A stretch of DNA of 64,000 bases. Origin: Clostridiales bacterium (GTDB lineage: Bacteria > Bacillota > Clostridia > Oscillospirales > Oscillospiraceae). The stretch is from positions 1-64,000 of the forward strand of contig SFFE01000013.1 of NCBI GenBank assembly GCA_004556965.1, read 5' to 3'. The position numbers and the translations under genes were made by a program. Below are positions 43,085 through 52,076 of this stretch, piece by piece. Numbering within the stretch: the first letter of the stretch is position 1; each line of letters begins with the position of its first letter. The notes under the pieces are model-generated. The model did not search any database. It had not been told where the DNA came from and saw only the letters and a list, made by a program, of their open reading frames with translations.

Positions 43085-44713
43085 TTAATACATGCCGGTC
43101 ATATCCGGGGACGGTGCGCCGGCCGGGGCGGGCGGCTCCGGCAGGTCGGCGACCAGGGACTCGGTCGTCAGAACCATGGAGGAGACGGACGCGGCGTTTT
43201 CGAGCGCGCTGCGGCAGACCTTGGTCGGATCGACGATGCCGGTCTCGATCATGTCGCCGAAAGTGTCGTTCGCGGCGTCGTAGCCGTAGTTGACGTCTTC
43301 GCTCTTGATGACCTGGTTGAGGATGACGGCGCCTTCAACGCCCGCGTTCGCGGCGATCTGGCAGATCGGAGTCTTCAGCGCGGACACGATGATGGAAGCA
43401 CCGGTCTTCTCGTCGCCGGACAGGGTGTCGGCAACGGACTGCGCGGCCTTGCTCGCTACGACGTAAGCGGTGCCGCCGCCAGCCACGATGCCTTCCTCGA
43501 CAGCCGCGCGGGTCGCGTTGAGTGCGTCTTCAATGCGCAGCTTCTTTTCCTTCATTTCAGTCTCGGTGGCTGCGCCGACCTTGATGACGGCGACGCCGCC
43601 GGACAGCTTGCCCAAGCGCTCCTGGAACTTCTCCGTGTCATAATCGGAGGTGGAGGCGGCAATCTGTGCCTTGATCTGCGCGACGCGGCTCTGGATCGCG
43701 TCCTGAGAACCGGCGCCATCGACGATGATGGTGTTCTCCTTCGTGATCTTCACCTGACGCGCGCGGCCGAGATCGTTGATGGTGGCTTCTTTCAGCTCCA
43801 GACCCAGATCGGAGGTGATGACGTTGCCGCCGGTGAGGATGGCGATGTCCTGCAGCATTTCCTTGCGGCGGTCGCCAAAGCCGGGCGCCTTGACGCAGAC
43901 GCAGGTGAAGGTGCCGCGCAGCTTGTTGAGGATGATGGTGGCGAGCGCTTCGCCCTCGACGTCCTCGGCGATGATGACGAGCTTCTTGCCCGCGTTCAGC
44001 ACGGCTTCGAGCACCGGCAGAATCTCCTGAATGTTGGAGATCTTCTTATCGGTGATGAGGATGAACGCGTCGTCGATGACGGCCTCCATCTTCTCATTGT
44101 CGGTGACCATGTAGGGGGTGATATAGCCGCGGTCGAACTGCATGCCCTCGACGACCTCGGAATAGGTCTCGGCGGTCTTGCTCTCTTCCACGGTGATGAC
44201 GCCGTTCTGGCCGACCTTCTCCATCGCTTCGGAGATCAGCTCGCCGATGTGCTCGTCGCCGGAGGAGATGGCGCCGACTCTGGCGATGTCGCCGGAACCG
44301 TTTACGGGCTTGGAGTTGGCACGGATGGCTTCGACGGCGGCGTCGGTCGCCTTCTGGATGCCGCGGCGCATGACCATCGGGTTCGCGCCGGCAGCGAGGT
44401 TCTTCAGACCCTCGCGGATCATGCTCTGCGCCAGCACGGTGGCGGAGGTGGTGCCGTCGCCCGCGACGTCGTTCGTTTTGGTGGACACTTCGCGGATGAG
44501 CTGCGCGCCCATATCCTCAAACGCGTTCTCCAGCTCGATCTCCTTGGCGATGGTCACGCCGTCGTTCGTGATCAGCGGAGCGCCGAACTTCTTGCCCAGC
44601 ACCACGTTGCGGCCCTTGGGACCGAGGGTGATCTTCACGGTATCTGCAAGCTGATTGACGCCGCGCTCCAGCGCTTTGCGTGCCTCTTCGCCATAAATAA
44701 TCTGTTTTGCCAT
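43085..44713 (-). CDS. groL: 60 kDa chaperonin GroEL
   Basis: This 542-residue cytoplasmic folding chaperone works with GroES. The ATP-binding DVAGDGTTSATVLAQ, the apical-domain KAPGFGDRRKEML and the EEGIVAGGG motif are intact. The C-terminal tail ends PSPDMTGMY, without the usual GGM repeats. It follows groES by 41 bases in the CIRCE-controlled operon. Confidence 0.98.
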   Translation of the reverse strand: MAKQIIYGEEARKALERGVNQLADTVKITLGPKGRNVVLGKKFGAPLITNDGVTIAKEIELENAFEDMGAQLIREVSTKTNDVAGDGTTSATVLAQSMIREGLKNLAAGANPMVMRRGIQKATDAAVEAIRANSKPVNGSGDIARVGAISSGDEHIGELISEAMEKVGQNGVITVEESKTAETYSEVVEGMQFDRGYITPYMVTDNEKMEAVIDDAFILITDKKISNIQEILPVLEAVLNAGKKLVIIAEDVEGEALATIILNKLRGTFTCVCVKAPGFGDRRKEMLQDIAILTGGNVITSDLGLELKEATINDLGRARQVKITKENTIIVDGAGSQDAIQSRVAQIKAQIAASTSDYDTEKFQERLGKLSGGVAVIKVGAATETEMKEKKLRIEDALNATRAAVEEGIVAGGGTAYVVASKAAQSVADTLSGDEKTGASIIVSALKTPICQIAANAGVEGAVILNQVIKSEDVNYGYDAANDTFGDMIETGIVDPTKVCRSALENAASVSSMVLTTESLVADLPEPPAPAGAPSPDMTGMY

Positions 44714-44754
44714 AATTCAAAAGCCTCCTAAAATTCAGATGCGCGGGATCCCGA

Positions 44755-45039
44755 TCATTCCAGCGTTGCCAGAATGTCGCTCTGCTTGACGATGCTGTAC
44801 TCCTCATCGTCCACCTTCACGGTGGTGCCGGAGTACTTGCCGACGATGACGCGGTCGCCGACGGAGACGGTCATCACGACCTCCTTGCCATCCACCAGAC
44901 CGCCGGGGCCGACTTCCACGACCTCGTACATTTCGGGCTTTTCCTGCGCCGAGGTGGCGAGAATGATTCCGCTTTTGGTTTTTTCCTCTGCCTTGAATTG
45001 CTTGAGCACAACTCGGTCAGCCAAAGGTTTCAGTTTCAT
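44755..45039 (-). CDS. groS: 10 kDa co-chaperonin GroES
   Basis: This is a 94-residue full-length GroES (MKLKPLADRVVLKQFKAEEK) with the mobile loop TKSGIILATSAQEKPEM. It caps GroEL and is the first gene of the groESL operon. Confidence 0.98.
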   Translation of the reverse strand: MKLKPLADRVVLKQFKAEEKTKSGIILATSAQEKPEMYEVVEVGPGGLVDGKEVVMTVSVGDRVIVGKYSGTTVKVDDEEYSIVKQSDILATLE

Positions 45040-45081
45040 TTTATATAGCCTCCTATAATTTAATACAAAAGAAGTGATGCG

Positions 45082-45108
45082 TTAGCACTCATTTGCCAGG
45101 AGTGCTAA
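45082..45108 (-). promoter_or_regulatory. CIRCE element (HrcA operator)
   Basis: TTAGCACTC-N9-GAGTGCTAA is a perfect CIRCE inverted repeat 43 bases upstream of groES. HrcA repressor binds it in unstressed cells. hrcA itself is not in the window. Confidence 0.97.
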
Positions 45109-45116
45109 CGCATCTT

Positions 45117-45144
45117 ATCATAACACATTTTTTCGGATTATCAA
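45117..45144 (-). promoter_or_regulatory. groESL promoter
   Basis: On the minus strand, TTGATA (45139-45144) and TATGAT (45117-45122) are separated by 16 bases, directly ahead of the CIRCE element. Confidence 0.8.
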
Positions 45145-45183
45145 GCCCCTACGGGAATTTTTTTTGTAAACGTTTCATGAATG

Positions 45184-46152
45184 TCAGCAATGGACGAATT
45201 CCGACACATGGTGCCCGGCGTTGGGAGCGTCCTGCGGCGCGGCGAAAAAGGCCATGTTGCGCGGCACGATGAAGTTCACGCCGCCGGGACAGACGTCGAA
45301 GTTGACGCACTTGCTGTAGAGCGCCTCGCCGTCGATGTTTACGACCATTTCCTCGTCGCCCTCAATCTCCAGATGCGAACCGGTCAGGTGTGTGACGAAT
45401 TTCTGCGGCAGCTCGCGCCAGCGGCCCTGGGCGTACTTGCCGACGAGCGTGGCGAACTGCAGGCGGGTCACGTCCTTCACGACCAGAAATTCCAGCTCGC
45501 CGTTGTCGGGCCGGGCCTCCGGCAGGGGGTTGAAGCCGCCGCCGTAAAACCGGCCGTTGCAGGCGCAGATCAGTGTGGTGCCGCCCACGTATTCCATGCC
45601 GCAGCCGCGCACGGAGAGCTTTTGCGTGATGCCCTTCACGAGGTTCACCACCGTGGACACGACATAGCCGGTCGCGCCGCCGATGAGGGGGATGCGGCTG
45701 TATTTGTGCACCTCCGTGCCGATGCGCGCGTCCACGCCGACGGAGCAGATGTTGATGCTGTACCGTCCGCAGCACTCGATCACGTCGAGCGGGCGCACCT
45801 CGCCGTTTACCAGCTCCTCCAGATGGAAAAAGCGCTCCTTCTCGTCGCCGAACATTTTGATGAAATCGTTGCCGGTGCCGCAGGGGAAGTGGGTCACGGC
45901 GACGTTCTGCAGCCCCGCTGCGCCGTTGACACACTCGTTGAGCGTGCCGTCGCCGCCGCAGGCGTACACGCGCAGCTCGCCGCCCTCCGCCGCGTCGGCG
46001 CGGATCTTGTCGCAGGCGTCCATCGGCGCCTTCGTCACATACACCTCAAACAACGCGCCGCTGCTTTGCAGCGTCTGCCCGGCCAGCGCGGTGATCTCCG
46101 CGGTGCGGTCTTTGCCGCCGGCCACGGGATTGACAATAAACAGATGCTTCAT
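45184..46152 (-). CDS. Diacylglycerol kinase-type lipid kinase (YegS/BmrU family)
   Basis: This 322-residue protein has the DAGK catalytic motif ACGGDGTLNECVNGAAG and downstream FPCGTGNDFIKMFG, which bind nucleotide and magnesium. It probably phosphorylates diacylglycerol or a related lipid. The ATG at 46152 has AGGAGG six bases upstream and yields the typical start MKHLFIVNPVAGG. The extra 61 codons of the longer frame are unlike the family and overlap a repeat element. Confidence 0.9.
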   Translation of the reverse strand: MKHLFIVNPVAGGKDRTAEITALAGQTLQSSGALFEVYVTKAPMDACDKIRADAAEGGELRVYACGGDGTLNECVNGAAGLQNVAVTHFPCGTGNDFIKMFGDEKERFFHLEELVNGEVRPLDVIECCGRYSINICSVGVDARIGTEVHKYSRIPLIGGATGYVVSTVVNLVKGITQKLSVRGCGMEYVGGTTLICACNGRFYGGGFNPLPEARPDNGELEFLVVKDVTRLQFATLVGKYAQGRWRELPQKFVTHLTGSHLEIEGDEEMVVNIDGEALYSKCVNFDVCPGGVNFIVPRNMAFFAAPQDAPNAGHHVSEFVHC

Positions 46153-46191
46153 ATCCGGCCTCCTGTCTTTCGATAGAGACGAAAATTTTGA

Positions 46192-46468
46192 TAGCATCGC
46201 TTGACAAGAGCATGCACGGTTTTGACGGGCAGAAAAACGCCCATGCCGCTTCAAAACCCTTGACAATACAGCAAGTATTCTCTGCGGGCTTTTCATTGCC
46301 TGAACATTTTTCTGCTCCGGCAAAACTGCGAGCACCTGACGGCAATGGATTTATGAGCGATTTTTGGCTTTTGAGATGCAGATGGGCTGACGCCCATCAA
46401 AGCGAAAAGGCCGAAAAGCGCCGGAAAGACGCGCCGTCAGGCGTGTATGCCATTGTCAAGCGATGCTA
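46192..46468. mobile_element. MITE-like non-coding element B
   Basis: Two 27-base terminal inverted repeats bound a 277-base non-coding segment. The left is TAGCATCGCTTGACAAGAGC then ATGCACG, and the right is CGTGTATGCCATTGTCAAGC then GATGCTA. They differ at about four positions. The interior has no gene or strong ribosome site. A related single end lies at 49578-49602. No clear target-site duplication is visible. Confidence 0.65.
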
Positions 46469-46545
46469 CGGACATCATACGACAAAAAAACAGAATCTTC
46501 AAGTGGGAATCCTATAATATTTCCACTTTTTTAACCTTTTGGCGA

Positions 46546-47661
46546 TCACCGCGCCGCGCGGTACTGGAACAGATCGCATTTAATCATGCCGTTGTAGAGC
46601 TTTCGCTTCTTGTCGGCGGGGCGGCCGAAGGCGCGCTCGAACTCCGTGTGCGAGCTGAGCAGGTAAAGCTGCCAGTGCTCCGTTTTGGTGTACGCCGCGC
46701 CGAACGCGCGGTAGAGCGCCTCGGCTTCGCGCTTTTCCATCAGGCGCTCGCCGTAGGGCGGGTTCGTGACGATGACGCCCCGGTCGGTCACACGGTCGAA
46801 CTGCGCCGCGTCCGCCACGGAGAAGGAGATCAGCCCCTCCATCCCGGCGCGTCGGGCGTTTTCCCGCGCGATGGCGACGGCGTGTGGGTCGATATCGGAG
46901 GCGAAGATGTGGTAATCCCCCAAAAACTCCTTCGCCTGCGCTTCCTCGCGGGCGGAAGTCCAGATCGCGGGGTCAAGACAGTCCCATTGCTGCGCGGAAA
47001 ACGTCCGCAGCAGGCCGGGCGCGCGGTTCTTGGCAGCGAGCGCGGCTTCGATGGCGATCGTGCCGCTGCCGCAGAAGGGGTCGCAGAAGTCGCCCCGGCC
47101 CCGGTAGCCCGCAATGTCCACCATCGCGGCGGCCAGCGTTTCGCGCAGGGGCGCGGCGACGTGCGCCGGGCGGTAGCCGCGCTTGTGCAGCCCGACGCCG
47201 GTCGTGTCCAGATACAGCACGGCGGTATCGTGCATGAGCGCAAACTGAATTTGGTACGTCGCGCCGTCCTCTGCAAACCAGTTCACGCGGTATCGCTGCT
47301 TCAGCCGCTCCACGACCGCTTTTTTGACGATCTTCTGACAGTCCGGCACGGAGTGCAGCTTCGACTCCAGACTGTACCCCTTGACGGGGAACGCGCCGTT
47401 TTTCGGGATGAACTGCTCCCACGGCAGCGCTTTGACGCCCTCAAACAGGCGGTCGAACGTGTCCGCCGGGAAGCGGCCCAGCTCGATCAGGATGCGCTCC
47501 CCGAAACGGGAGCGGAGATTGGCGCGGGCAATGTCCGCCTCCGTGCCGGAAAAGCGGACGCGACCGTTTTCCGGCCGGACGTTCTGCATGCCCATATGGC
47601 GCAGCTCATTGCCGAGCGGCCCTTCCAGTCCAAACAGGCACGGCGCGCAAAGCTCAAGCAT
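46546..47661 (-). CDS. THUMP-domain class I SAM-dependent RNA methyltransferase (RlmL-N/YpsC-like)
   Basis: This 371-residue enzyme has an N-terminal THUMP-type RNA-binding region (about 1-155). A Rossmann methyltransferase domain follows, with DFCDPFCGSGTIAIEAALAA (motif I), FASDIDPHAVAIARENARRA (motif II), and the N6-amino/guanine-N2-type catalytic motif IVTNPPYGERL (NPPY). It resembles YpsC/RlmL N2-guanine 23S rRNA methylases. The internal ATG (MLELCAPCLFGLEG) is chosen on the basis of family start and AGGAG upstream. It overlaps the upstream gene by 8 bases. Confidence 0.92.
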   Translation of the reverse strand: MLELCAPCLFGLEGPLGNELRHMGMQNVRPENGRVRFSGTEADIARANLRSRFGERILIELGRFPADTFDRLFEGVKALPWEQFIPKNGAFPVKGYSLESKLHSVPDCQKIVKKAVVERLKQRYRVNWFAEDGATYQIQFALMHDTAVLYLDTTGVGLHKRGYRPAHVAAPLRETLAAAMVDIAGYRGRGDFCDPFCGSGTIAIEAALAAKNRAPGLLRTFSAQQWDCLDPAIWTSAREEAQAKEFLGDYHIFASDIDPHAVAIARENARRAGMEGLISFSVADAAQFDRVTDRGVIVTNPPYGERLMEKREAEALYRAFGAAYTKTEHWQLYLLSSHTEFERAFGRPADKKRKLYNGMIKCDLFQYRAAR

Positions 47662-48523
47662 TTTCAGAGGGCTCCTCTCTGCGCTCCGGCTCGGTTTCCT
47701 CTGCCGCTTCTGCGGCCGTTGTCTCGGAAGGCGCATCCGGTTCCGATTCGTCTGCCGGCGCTTCGGCGATGGTTTCAGAGGGTTCCGCCGCGGCGGAATC
47801 CGGAGACGGCGTTTCTTCGGGTATTTCAGAGGGGGCTCCGGCAGGCTCCTCCGTGATCTCGACCAGAATGTCGGGCGCGGCGTACTTTTTGCATGCGATG
47901 CGAATCAGCACCACGATGGCGTAGATCAGGCACAGCGCCGCGGCGATGGAGAAGGCCGCGACCCAGCCGCCGGGCAGATACCCGACCGTGTCTACGGAAA
48001 CCACCACATCCGGCAGATAGTCGGCATAGTCCTCCACCTCCTGAATCATCCCGGCCTGCGTCATCCAGTCCTTGTTCTGGCCGAACCAGCTATAGAGCTG
48101 CGTTGCGACGTCCTCAGACATGGCCTTGACCGTTCCGGAAACGCGGATATACTGGTCGAGCGACGAAGACGTGCCATAGAGCACGGCGAGGGTGTTGCTC
48201 TGGATCGTGTCGGCGGATGCAAACCACCGCGCCGGGAAGCGGAAGGCGACCATCTGCCCGTTGATCGGCACGACGGCGTATTTTTCCGTGACGCTGCCGC
48301 TCTTATTGTAGCCGGAGGCAAAGTAGTCGAGGATGATGCAGATGTCGCGCTCGACGTAGTCGCCCGGCTGCACGTCTTCCATCACGTCGAACGTTTTGCC
48401 GCCGCGCAGGAGCTTGAACGTGGCAAAGCCGGGGATCGCCAGCAGGATGACGGCGGCGAGCACGGCCGCGATCACGCGCGTATACGCATGGCGCAGGCGG
48501 ATGGGATCGTTTTGAGGTTTCAT
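47654..48523 (-). CDS. Two-helix membrane protein of unknown function with acidic tail
   Basis: This 289-residue protein has membrane helices near residues 18-36 and 185-208 flanking an external domain of about 150 residues. The cytoplasmic tail, about 70 residues long, is rich in Glu, Pro, Ala and Ser (EETPSPDSAAAEPSETIAEA). The external part contains VQPGDYVERDICIILDYFAS, resembling small membrane proteins annotated as DUF6709-like; I am not certain. It lies between aroC and the rRNA methyltransferase and overlaps the latter. AAAGGA precedes the chosen ATG. Confidence 0.75.
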   Translation of the reverse strand: MKPQNDPIRLRHAYTRVIAAVLAAVILLAIPGFATFKLLRGGKTFDVMEDVQPGDYVERDICIILDYFASGYNKSGSVTEKYAVVPINGQMVAFRFPARWFASADTIQSNTLAVLYGTSSSLDQYIRVSGTVKAMSEDVATQLYSWFGQNKDWMTQAGMIQEVEDYADYLPDVVVSVDTVGYLPGGWVAAFSIAAALCLIYAIVVLIRIACKKYAAPDILVEITEEPAGAPSEIPEETPSPDSAAAEPSETIAEAPADESEPDAPSETTAAEAAEETEPERREEPSENA

Positions 48524-48539
48524 TGGTATGGTCCTTTCT

Positions 48540-49553
48540 TCAAACGGACGCGACCGCTGCGGAATCGAGCATCGCGTCAAGTACGCTGCAGGCCAGCGCG
48601 GCCTCCATCACGGGGATGGCGCGCGGGGCAAGGCACGGATCGTGCCGCCCGGTGACGCGCAGCGTGGTCTCCTCCATGGTCTGGATGTTTACGGTGTGCT
48701 GCTCGCGGGCGATGGACGCGGTGGGGCGCATGGCCATGCGCACGACGAGGGGCATCCCGTTCGTGATGCCGCCGTTGATGCCGCCGGCGTTGTTCGTTTC
48801 GGCGACCACCTGGCCGTTCTTGAGGACGAAGGGGTCGTTCGCCTCGCTGCCGCGCAGCTCGGCCAGACCGAAGCCCAGCCCGAACTCCACGCCCTTTACG
48901 CCGGGGATGGCGTAGAGGATGGAGGCGATGCGGCTCTCCATGCCGCCGAACATCAGTCCGCCCACGCCGGCGGGGATGCCGGTGACGACGCACTCGAGCA
49001 CGCTGCCGACAGAGTCGCCCGCGCTGCGCGCGTCGAGGATCTCGCGCTTCATTTCAAAGTTCAGCTCCTTGCCGGTGGCGTGGCCGACGCGCACGACGTT
49101 GGCCGCGATCTGGACGCCGCGCCGCTCCAGCACCTGCCGGCAGAGCGCCCCGGCGAACACCATGCACGCCGTGAGCCGCCCGCTGAACGGGCCGCCGCCG
49201 CGGAGGTCTGCGTAGCTGCCGAATTTTACCGTGGCGGTGTAGTCCGCGTGGCTGGGGCGGAGCACCTCCGGGTGGTAGTCGGAGGAGTGCGCGTCGCGGT
49301 TCTGGAACAGCGCCGCGACCGGCGCGCCGGTGGTCACCCCGCGGTACAGGCCGCTCATGATCAGCGGGTCGTCCGTCTCTGAGCGGTGCGTGGTCAGATC
49401 GGAGGAGCCGGGCGCGCGGCGGCGCATCTGGATGCGCACTGCGTCGAGGTCGATCGCCTCGCCCGCGGGCAAACCGTCCACCACCACGCCGATGCCGGGG
49501 CCGTGCGACTCACCGAAAATGGTGACCTTCAAATATTCTCCGTATGTGTTCAT
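48540..49553 (-). CDS. aroC: Chorismate synthase
   Basis: This 337-residue enzyme catalyses the last shikimate step (EPSP to chorismate) using reduced FMN. Signatures are GESHGPGIGVVVDGLPAG, RRRAPGSSDLTTHRSETDD, GGGPFSGRLTACMVFAGALC, and TNNAGGINGGITNG followed by MPLVVRMAMRPTASI. It is slightly shorter than many bacterial homologues (about 350-390) but complete. No other aro genes are nearby. Confidence 0.96.
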   Translation of the reverse strand: MNTYGEYLKVTIFGESHGPGIGVVVDGLPAGEAIDLDAVRIQMRRRAPGSSDLTTHRSETDDPLIMSGLYRGVTTGAPVAALFQNRDAHSSDYHPEVLRPSHADYTATVKFGSYADLRGGGPFSGRLTACMVFAGALCRQVLERRGVQIAANVVRVGHATGKELNFEMKREILDARSAGDSVGSVLECVVTGIPAGVGGLMFGGMESRIASILYAIPGVKGVEFGLGFGLAELRGSEANDPFVLKNGQVVAETNNAGGINGGITNGMPLVVRMAMRPTASIAREQHTVNIQTMEETTLRVTGRHDPCLAPRAIPVMEAALACSVLDAMLDSAAVASV

Positions 49554-49814
49554 GAAAGATCCTCACTATTTCTATAAGGTATGCCATTGTCAAGCAATAC
49601 TAATATCATAGAATACAACAAAACCGCGCGATTGTAAATCTTTTTGCGCGTGCGCCGCGCTTTACAACTGTGCACGGGGAGATTATAATAAAAAGGAAGA
49701 AGTGTGATCTGCGGATTTACAGATTTTTAACGCAAATCGGTCTGAACGTGTCCTATAATATTGGACAACCAAGAGACCCGGCGGGCGCAGCCCGCCGTTT
49801 GAGGAGGAACTGCC
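49554..49814. other. Intergenic region between divergent aroC and the two-component genes
   Basis: Besides the solo repeat, two TATAAT-like boxes are present, at about 49684-49689 and 49754-49759. Neither has a convincing -35 at standard spacing. The second lies 55 bases before the response-regulator ATG and is the better candidate. No gene seen. Confidence 0.4.
49578..49602. repeat. Solo terminal repeat related to element B
   Basis: GGTATGCCATTGTCAAGCAA followed by TACTA matches one end of the MITE-like element at 46192-46468. It sits 25 bases upstream of aroC, with no opposite end found nearby. It is probably a degenerate or partially deleted copy. Confidence 0.55.
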
Positions 49815-50504
49815 ATGAGCCAGAAGGTACTGGTCGTCGAGGACGACATCAACATCGCAGAGCTGCTGCGGTTATATCTGGAGAAGGACGGTTTTGAAGT
49901 CAAGATCGCGCACGACGGCGGAGAGGGGTTGAAGCTCGCAGAGAGTGAACAGCCGGACCTGGTTTTGCTTGACATCATGCTGCCCGTGCTCGACGGATGG
50001 CAGGTCTGCCGCCGCCTGCGCAAAACCACCAAGACCCCGATCATCATGCTCACCGCCAAGGGCGAGACGGAGGACAAGGTCTCCGGTCTGGAGATGGGCG
50101 CGGACGACTACATCGTCAAGCCCTTCGAGGTCAAAGAGCTGCTCGCGCGCGTGCACGCCGTGCTGCGCCGCACCGGCGAGGAGGCCCCTGCGCAGGGCAA
50201 AAAGCTCACGTTCGACAAGCTGGTCATCAATCTCGATTCCTACGAGCTGATCGTGGACGGCAAAAAGATCGACACGCCGCCCAAGGAGATGGAGCTGCTG
50301 TACCACCTTGCGGCGACGCCGAACCGCGTCTACACCCGCAACCAGCTCCTCGACGAGGTGTGGGGCTTCGACTATTTCGGCGACTCCCGCACGGTGGATG
50401 TGCACATCAAGCGCCTGCGCGAAAAGCTGGAGGGCGTTTCGGACAAGTGGTCGCTCAAGACGGTCTGGGGCGTGGGCTACAAATTTGAAGCGGAAGAGAC
50501 GTAA
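49815..50504 (+). CDS. OmpR/PhoB-type response regulator
   Basis: This 229-residue DNA-binding regulator has a receiver domain with acidic pocket VVEDD, phosphoacceptor aspartate in VLLDIMLPVLDGW, and Lys in DDYIVKPFEVKEL. A winged-helix domain follows (LDEVWGFDYFGDSRTVDVHI then KRLREKLEG). It is coupled directly to its kinase gene, which begins at the next base after the stop. Confidence 0.96.
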   Translation: MSQKVLVVEDDINIAELLRLYLEKDGFEVKIAHDGGEGLKLAESEQPDLVLLDIMLPVLDGWQVCRRLRKTTKTPIIMLTAKGETEDKVSGLEMGADDYIVKPFEVKELLARVHAVLRRTGEEAPAQGKKLTFDKLVINLDSYELIVDGKKIDTPPKEMELLYHLAATPNRVYTRNQLLDEVWGFDYFGDSRTVDVHIKRLREKLEGVSDKWSLKTVWGVGYKFEAEET

Positions 50505-51977
50505 GTGAAAAGCATCTATTTCAAAAATTTCACCGCGACCGCCGCGATGGTTATGGTGAGTTTCCTGATCCTCGGCATCGCGTTCGTGTTCCTCGGCCGC
50601 AGCTATGTCATCAACGACGCGCGCGACAAGATGGAGGCCAACGCCGAAGAGGTCAGCCGCAGCGCGCAGGCGCTCACGCGCGAGGGCGAGCTCAACGGCT
50701 GGGAGCTGCGCATGACGATCAGCGCGGTCTCGAAAATCACAGGCAACCAGATCTTCATCAGCGACCCCGCAGGGGTCATCATCTCCTGCTCGGACATGAA
50801 CATCGCCTGCGATCATCTGGGCCGCCAGATCGACCCGGCCGTGTTTATTCAGCTTCGCAGCAGCGAGACGTTCAACCAGATGACGAACCTCTACGGGTTT
50901 TATGATACGCCGCACTATGTCGTGGCGCAGGCGATCCAAACGGTGGACGGCGCCGGGGTGATGGGCTATGTGTTCATTACGTCGGACAGTGCGTCGATCG
51001 TGGAGAGCTGGTATACCTTTGTATGGGTCTTTATCGCCGCGTCGATCGCCGTCATGCTGCTGGCGCTGCTGCTGTCGCTGATGACGGCCAAGCGCATGGC
51101 GCAGCCGCTCGACGAGATGGCGCGCGCCAGCCGGAAATTCGCGCACGGCGATTTTTCCGTCCGCGTGAAGGAGGACGGCCGCACCGACGAGGTCGGCGCG
51201 CTCGTCTCGGCGTTCAATTCCATGGCCGACTCGCTGGAGGCCTCGGAGCAGCGCCGCAACGAATTTATTGCCAATGTCTCGCACGAGCTGAAGACGCCCA
51301 TGACCACCATCGCCGGCTTTGCCGACGGCATTCTGGACGGTACGATTCCCAAGGAGGAAGAGGACAAATACCTCGCCACGATCGCGGAGGAGACGCGGCG
51401 CCTGTCGCGCCTGGTGCGCAGCATGCTCGACCTTTCCAAGATGGAGAGCAGCGGCATCGACCTCGCCCGCCGGCGGGAGTTTGACGTGTCCGAGACGATC
51501 ATCAGCACGCTGCTGAGCTTTGAAAGCCGCGCCAACGCCAAACATCTGGACGTGGACCTGCAGCTTCCGGAAAACCACATCAACGTCGTGGCCGACCCGG
51601 ACGCGATCACCCGCGTGCTCTATAATCTCATGGACAACGCGGTGAAATTCGCTTCCCCCGGCAGCACGCTGCGCATCTCCCTCTGGAAGACGGACGGGAA
51701 GGCCTATGTCTCCGTCCGCGACACGGGCGAGACGATTCCGGAGAGCGATCTGCCGTTCATCTTCGACCGATTCCACAAGTCCGACCGCAGCCGTAGTCTG
51801 GACCGCGACGGCGTGGGACTGGGCCTGTATCTGGTCAAGAGCATCCTTGACGCGCACGGCGAGGACATTGCCGTGACGAGCCGGGACGGTGTGACGGAGT
51901 TTGTTTTCACGCTCACGCTGGCCAAGCCCGCGCCCAGAGCGTCGGTCAAAACGGGGGCAAAAGCCGGGAAAAATTGA
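50505..51977 (+). CDS. Two-component sensor histidine kinase
   Basis: This 490-residue membrane kinase starts at GTG directly after the response regulator's stop. It has two membrane helices (about 10-30 and 165-187) flanking an extracellular sensor of about 135 residues. A HAMP domain follows, then H-box FIANVSHELKTPMTTIAGFA, N-box LYNLMDNAVKF, and ATP-lid RDTGETIPESDLPFIFDRFH followed by GVGLGLYLVKSILDAHGED. G1 reads DTGETI, where DNGPGI is usual, a change seen in a clostridial subgroup. The HtrA protease gene downstream suggests envelope-stress sensing. Confidence 0.95.
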   Translation: MKSIYFKNFTATAAMVMVSFLILGIAFVFLGRSYVINDARDKMEANAEEVSRSAQALTREGELNGWELRMTISAVSKITGNQIFISDPAGVIISCSDMNIACDHLGRQIDPAVFIQLRSSETFNQMTNLYGFYDTPHYVVAQAIQTVDGAGVMGYVFITSDSASIVESWYTFVWVFIAASIAVMLLALLLSLMTAKRMAQPLDEMARASRKFAHGDFSVRVKEDGRTDEVGALVSAFNSMADSLEASEQRRNEFIANVSHELKTPMTTIAGFADGILDGTIPKEEEDKYLATIAEETRRLSRLVRSMLDLSKMESSGIDLARRREFDVSETIISTLLSFESRANAKHLDVDLQLPENHINVVADPDAITRVLYNLMDNAVKFASPGSTLRISLWKTDGKAYVSVRDTGETIPESDLPFIFDRFHKSDRSRSLDRDGVGLGLYLVKSILDAHGEDIAVTSRDGVTEFVFTLTLAKPAPRASVKTGAKAGKN

Positions 51978-52076
51978 CCGGCTCCCGCCCGCCGGATTCA
52001 TAAAATGTTCGCATTCTATTCATAGGGAGCACAAAAACCCGTGTTATCCTGAATTCGTTCCCAGGAGGTACGACTT

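Noticed and set aside
45184..46335. 383-codon version of the lipid kinase
   Set aside because: The extra 61 codons come from the end of repeat element B and its flank; AGGAGG and family start support 46152.
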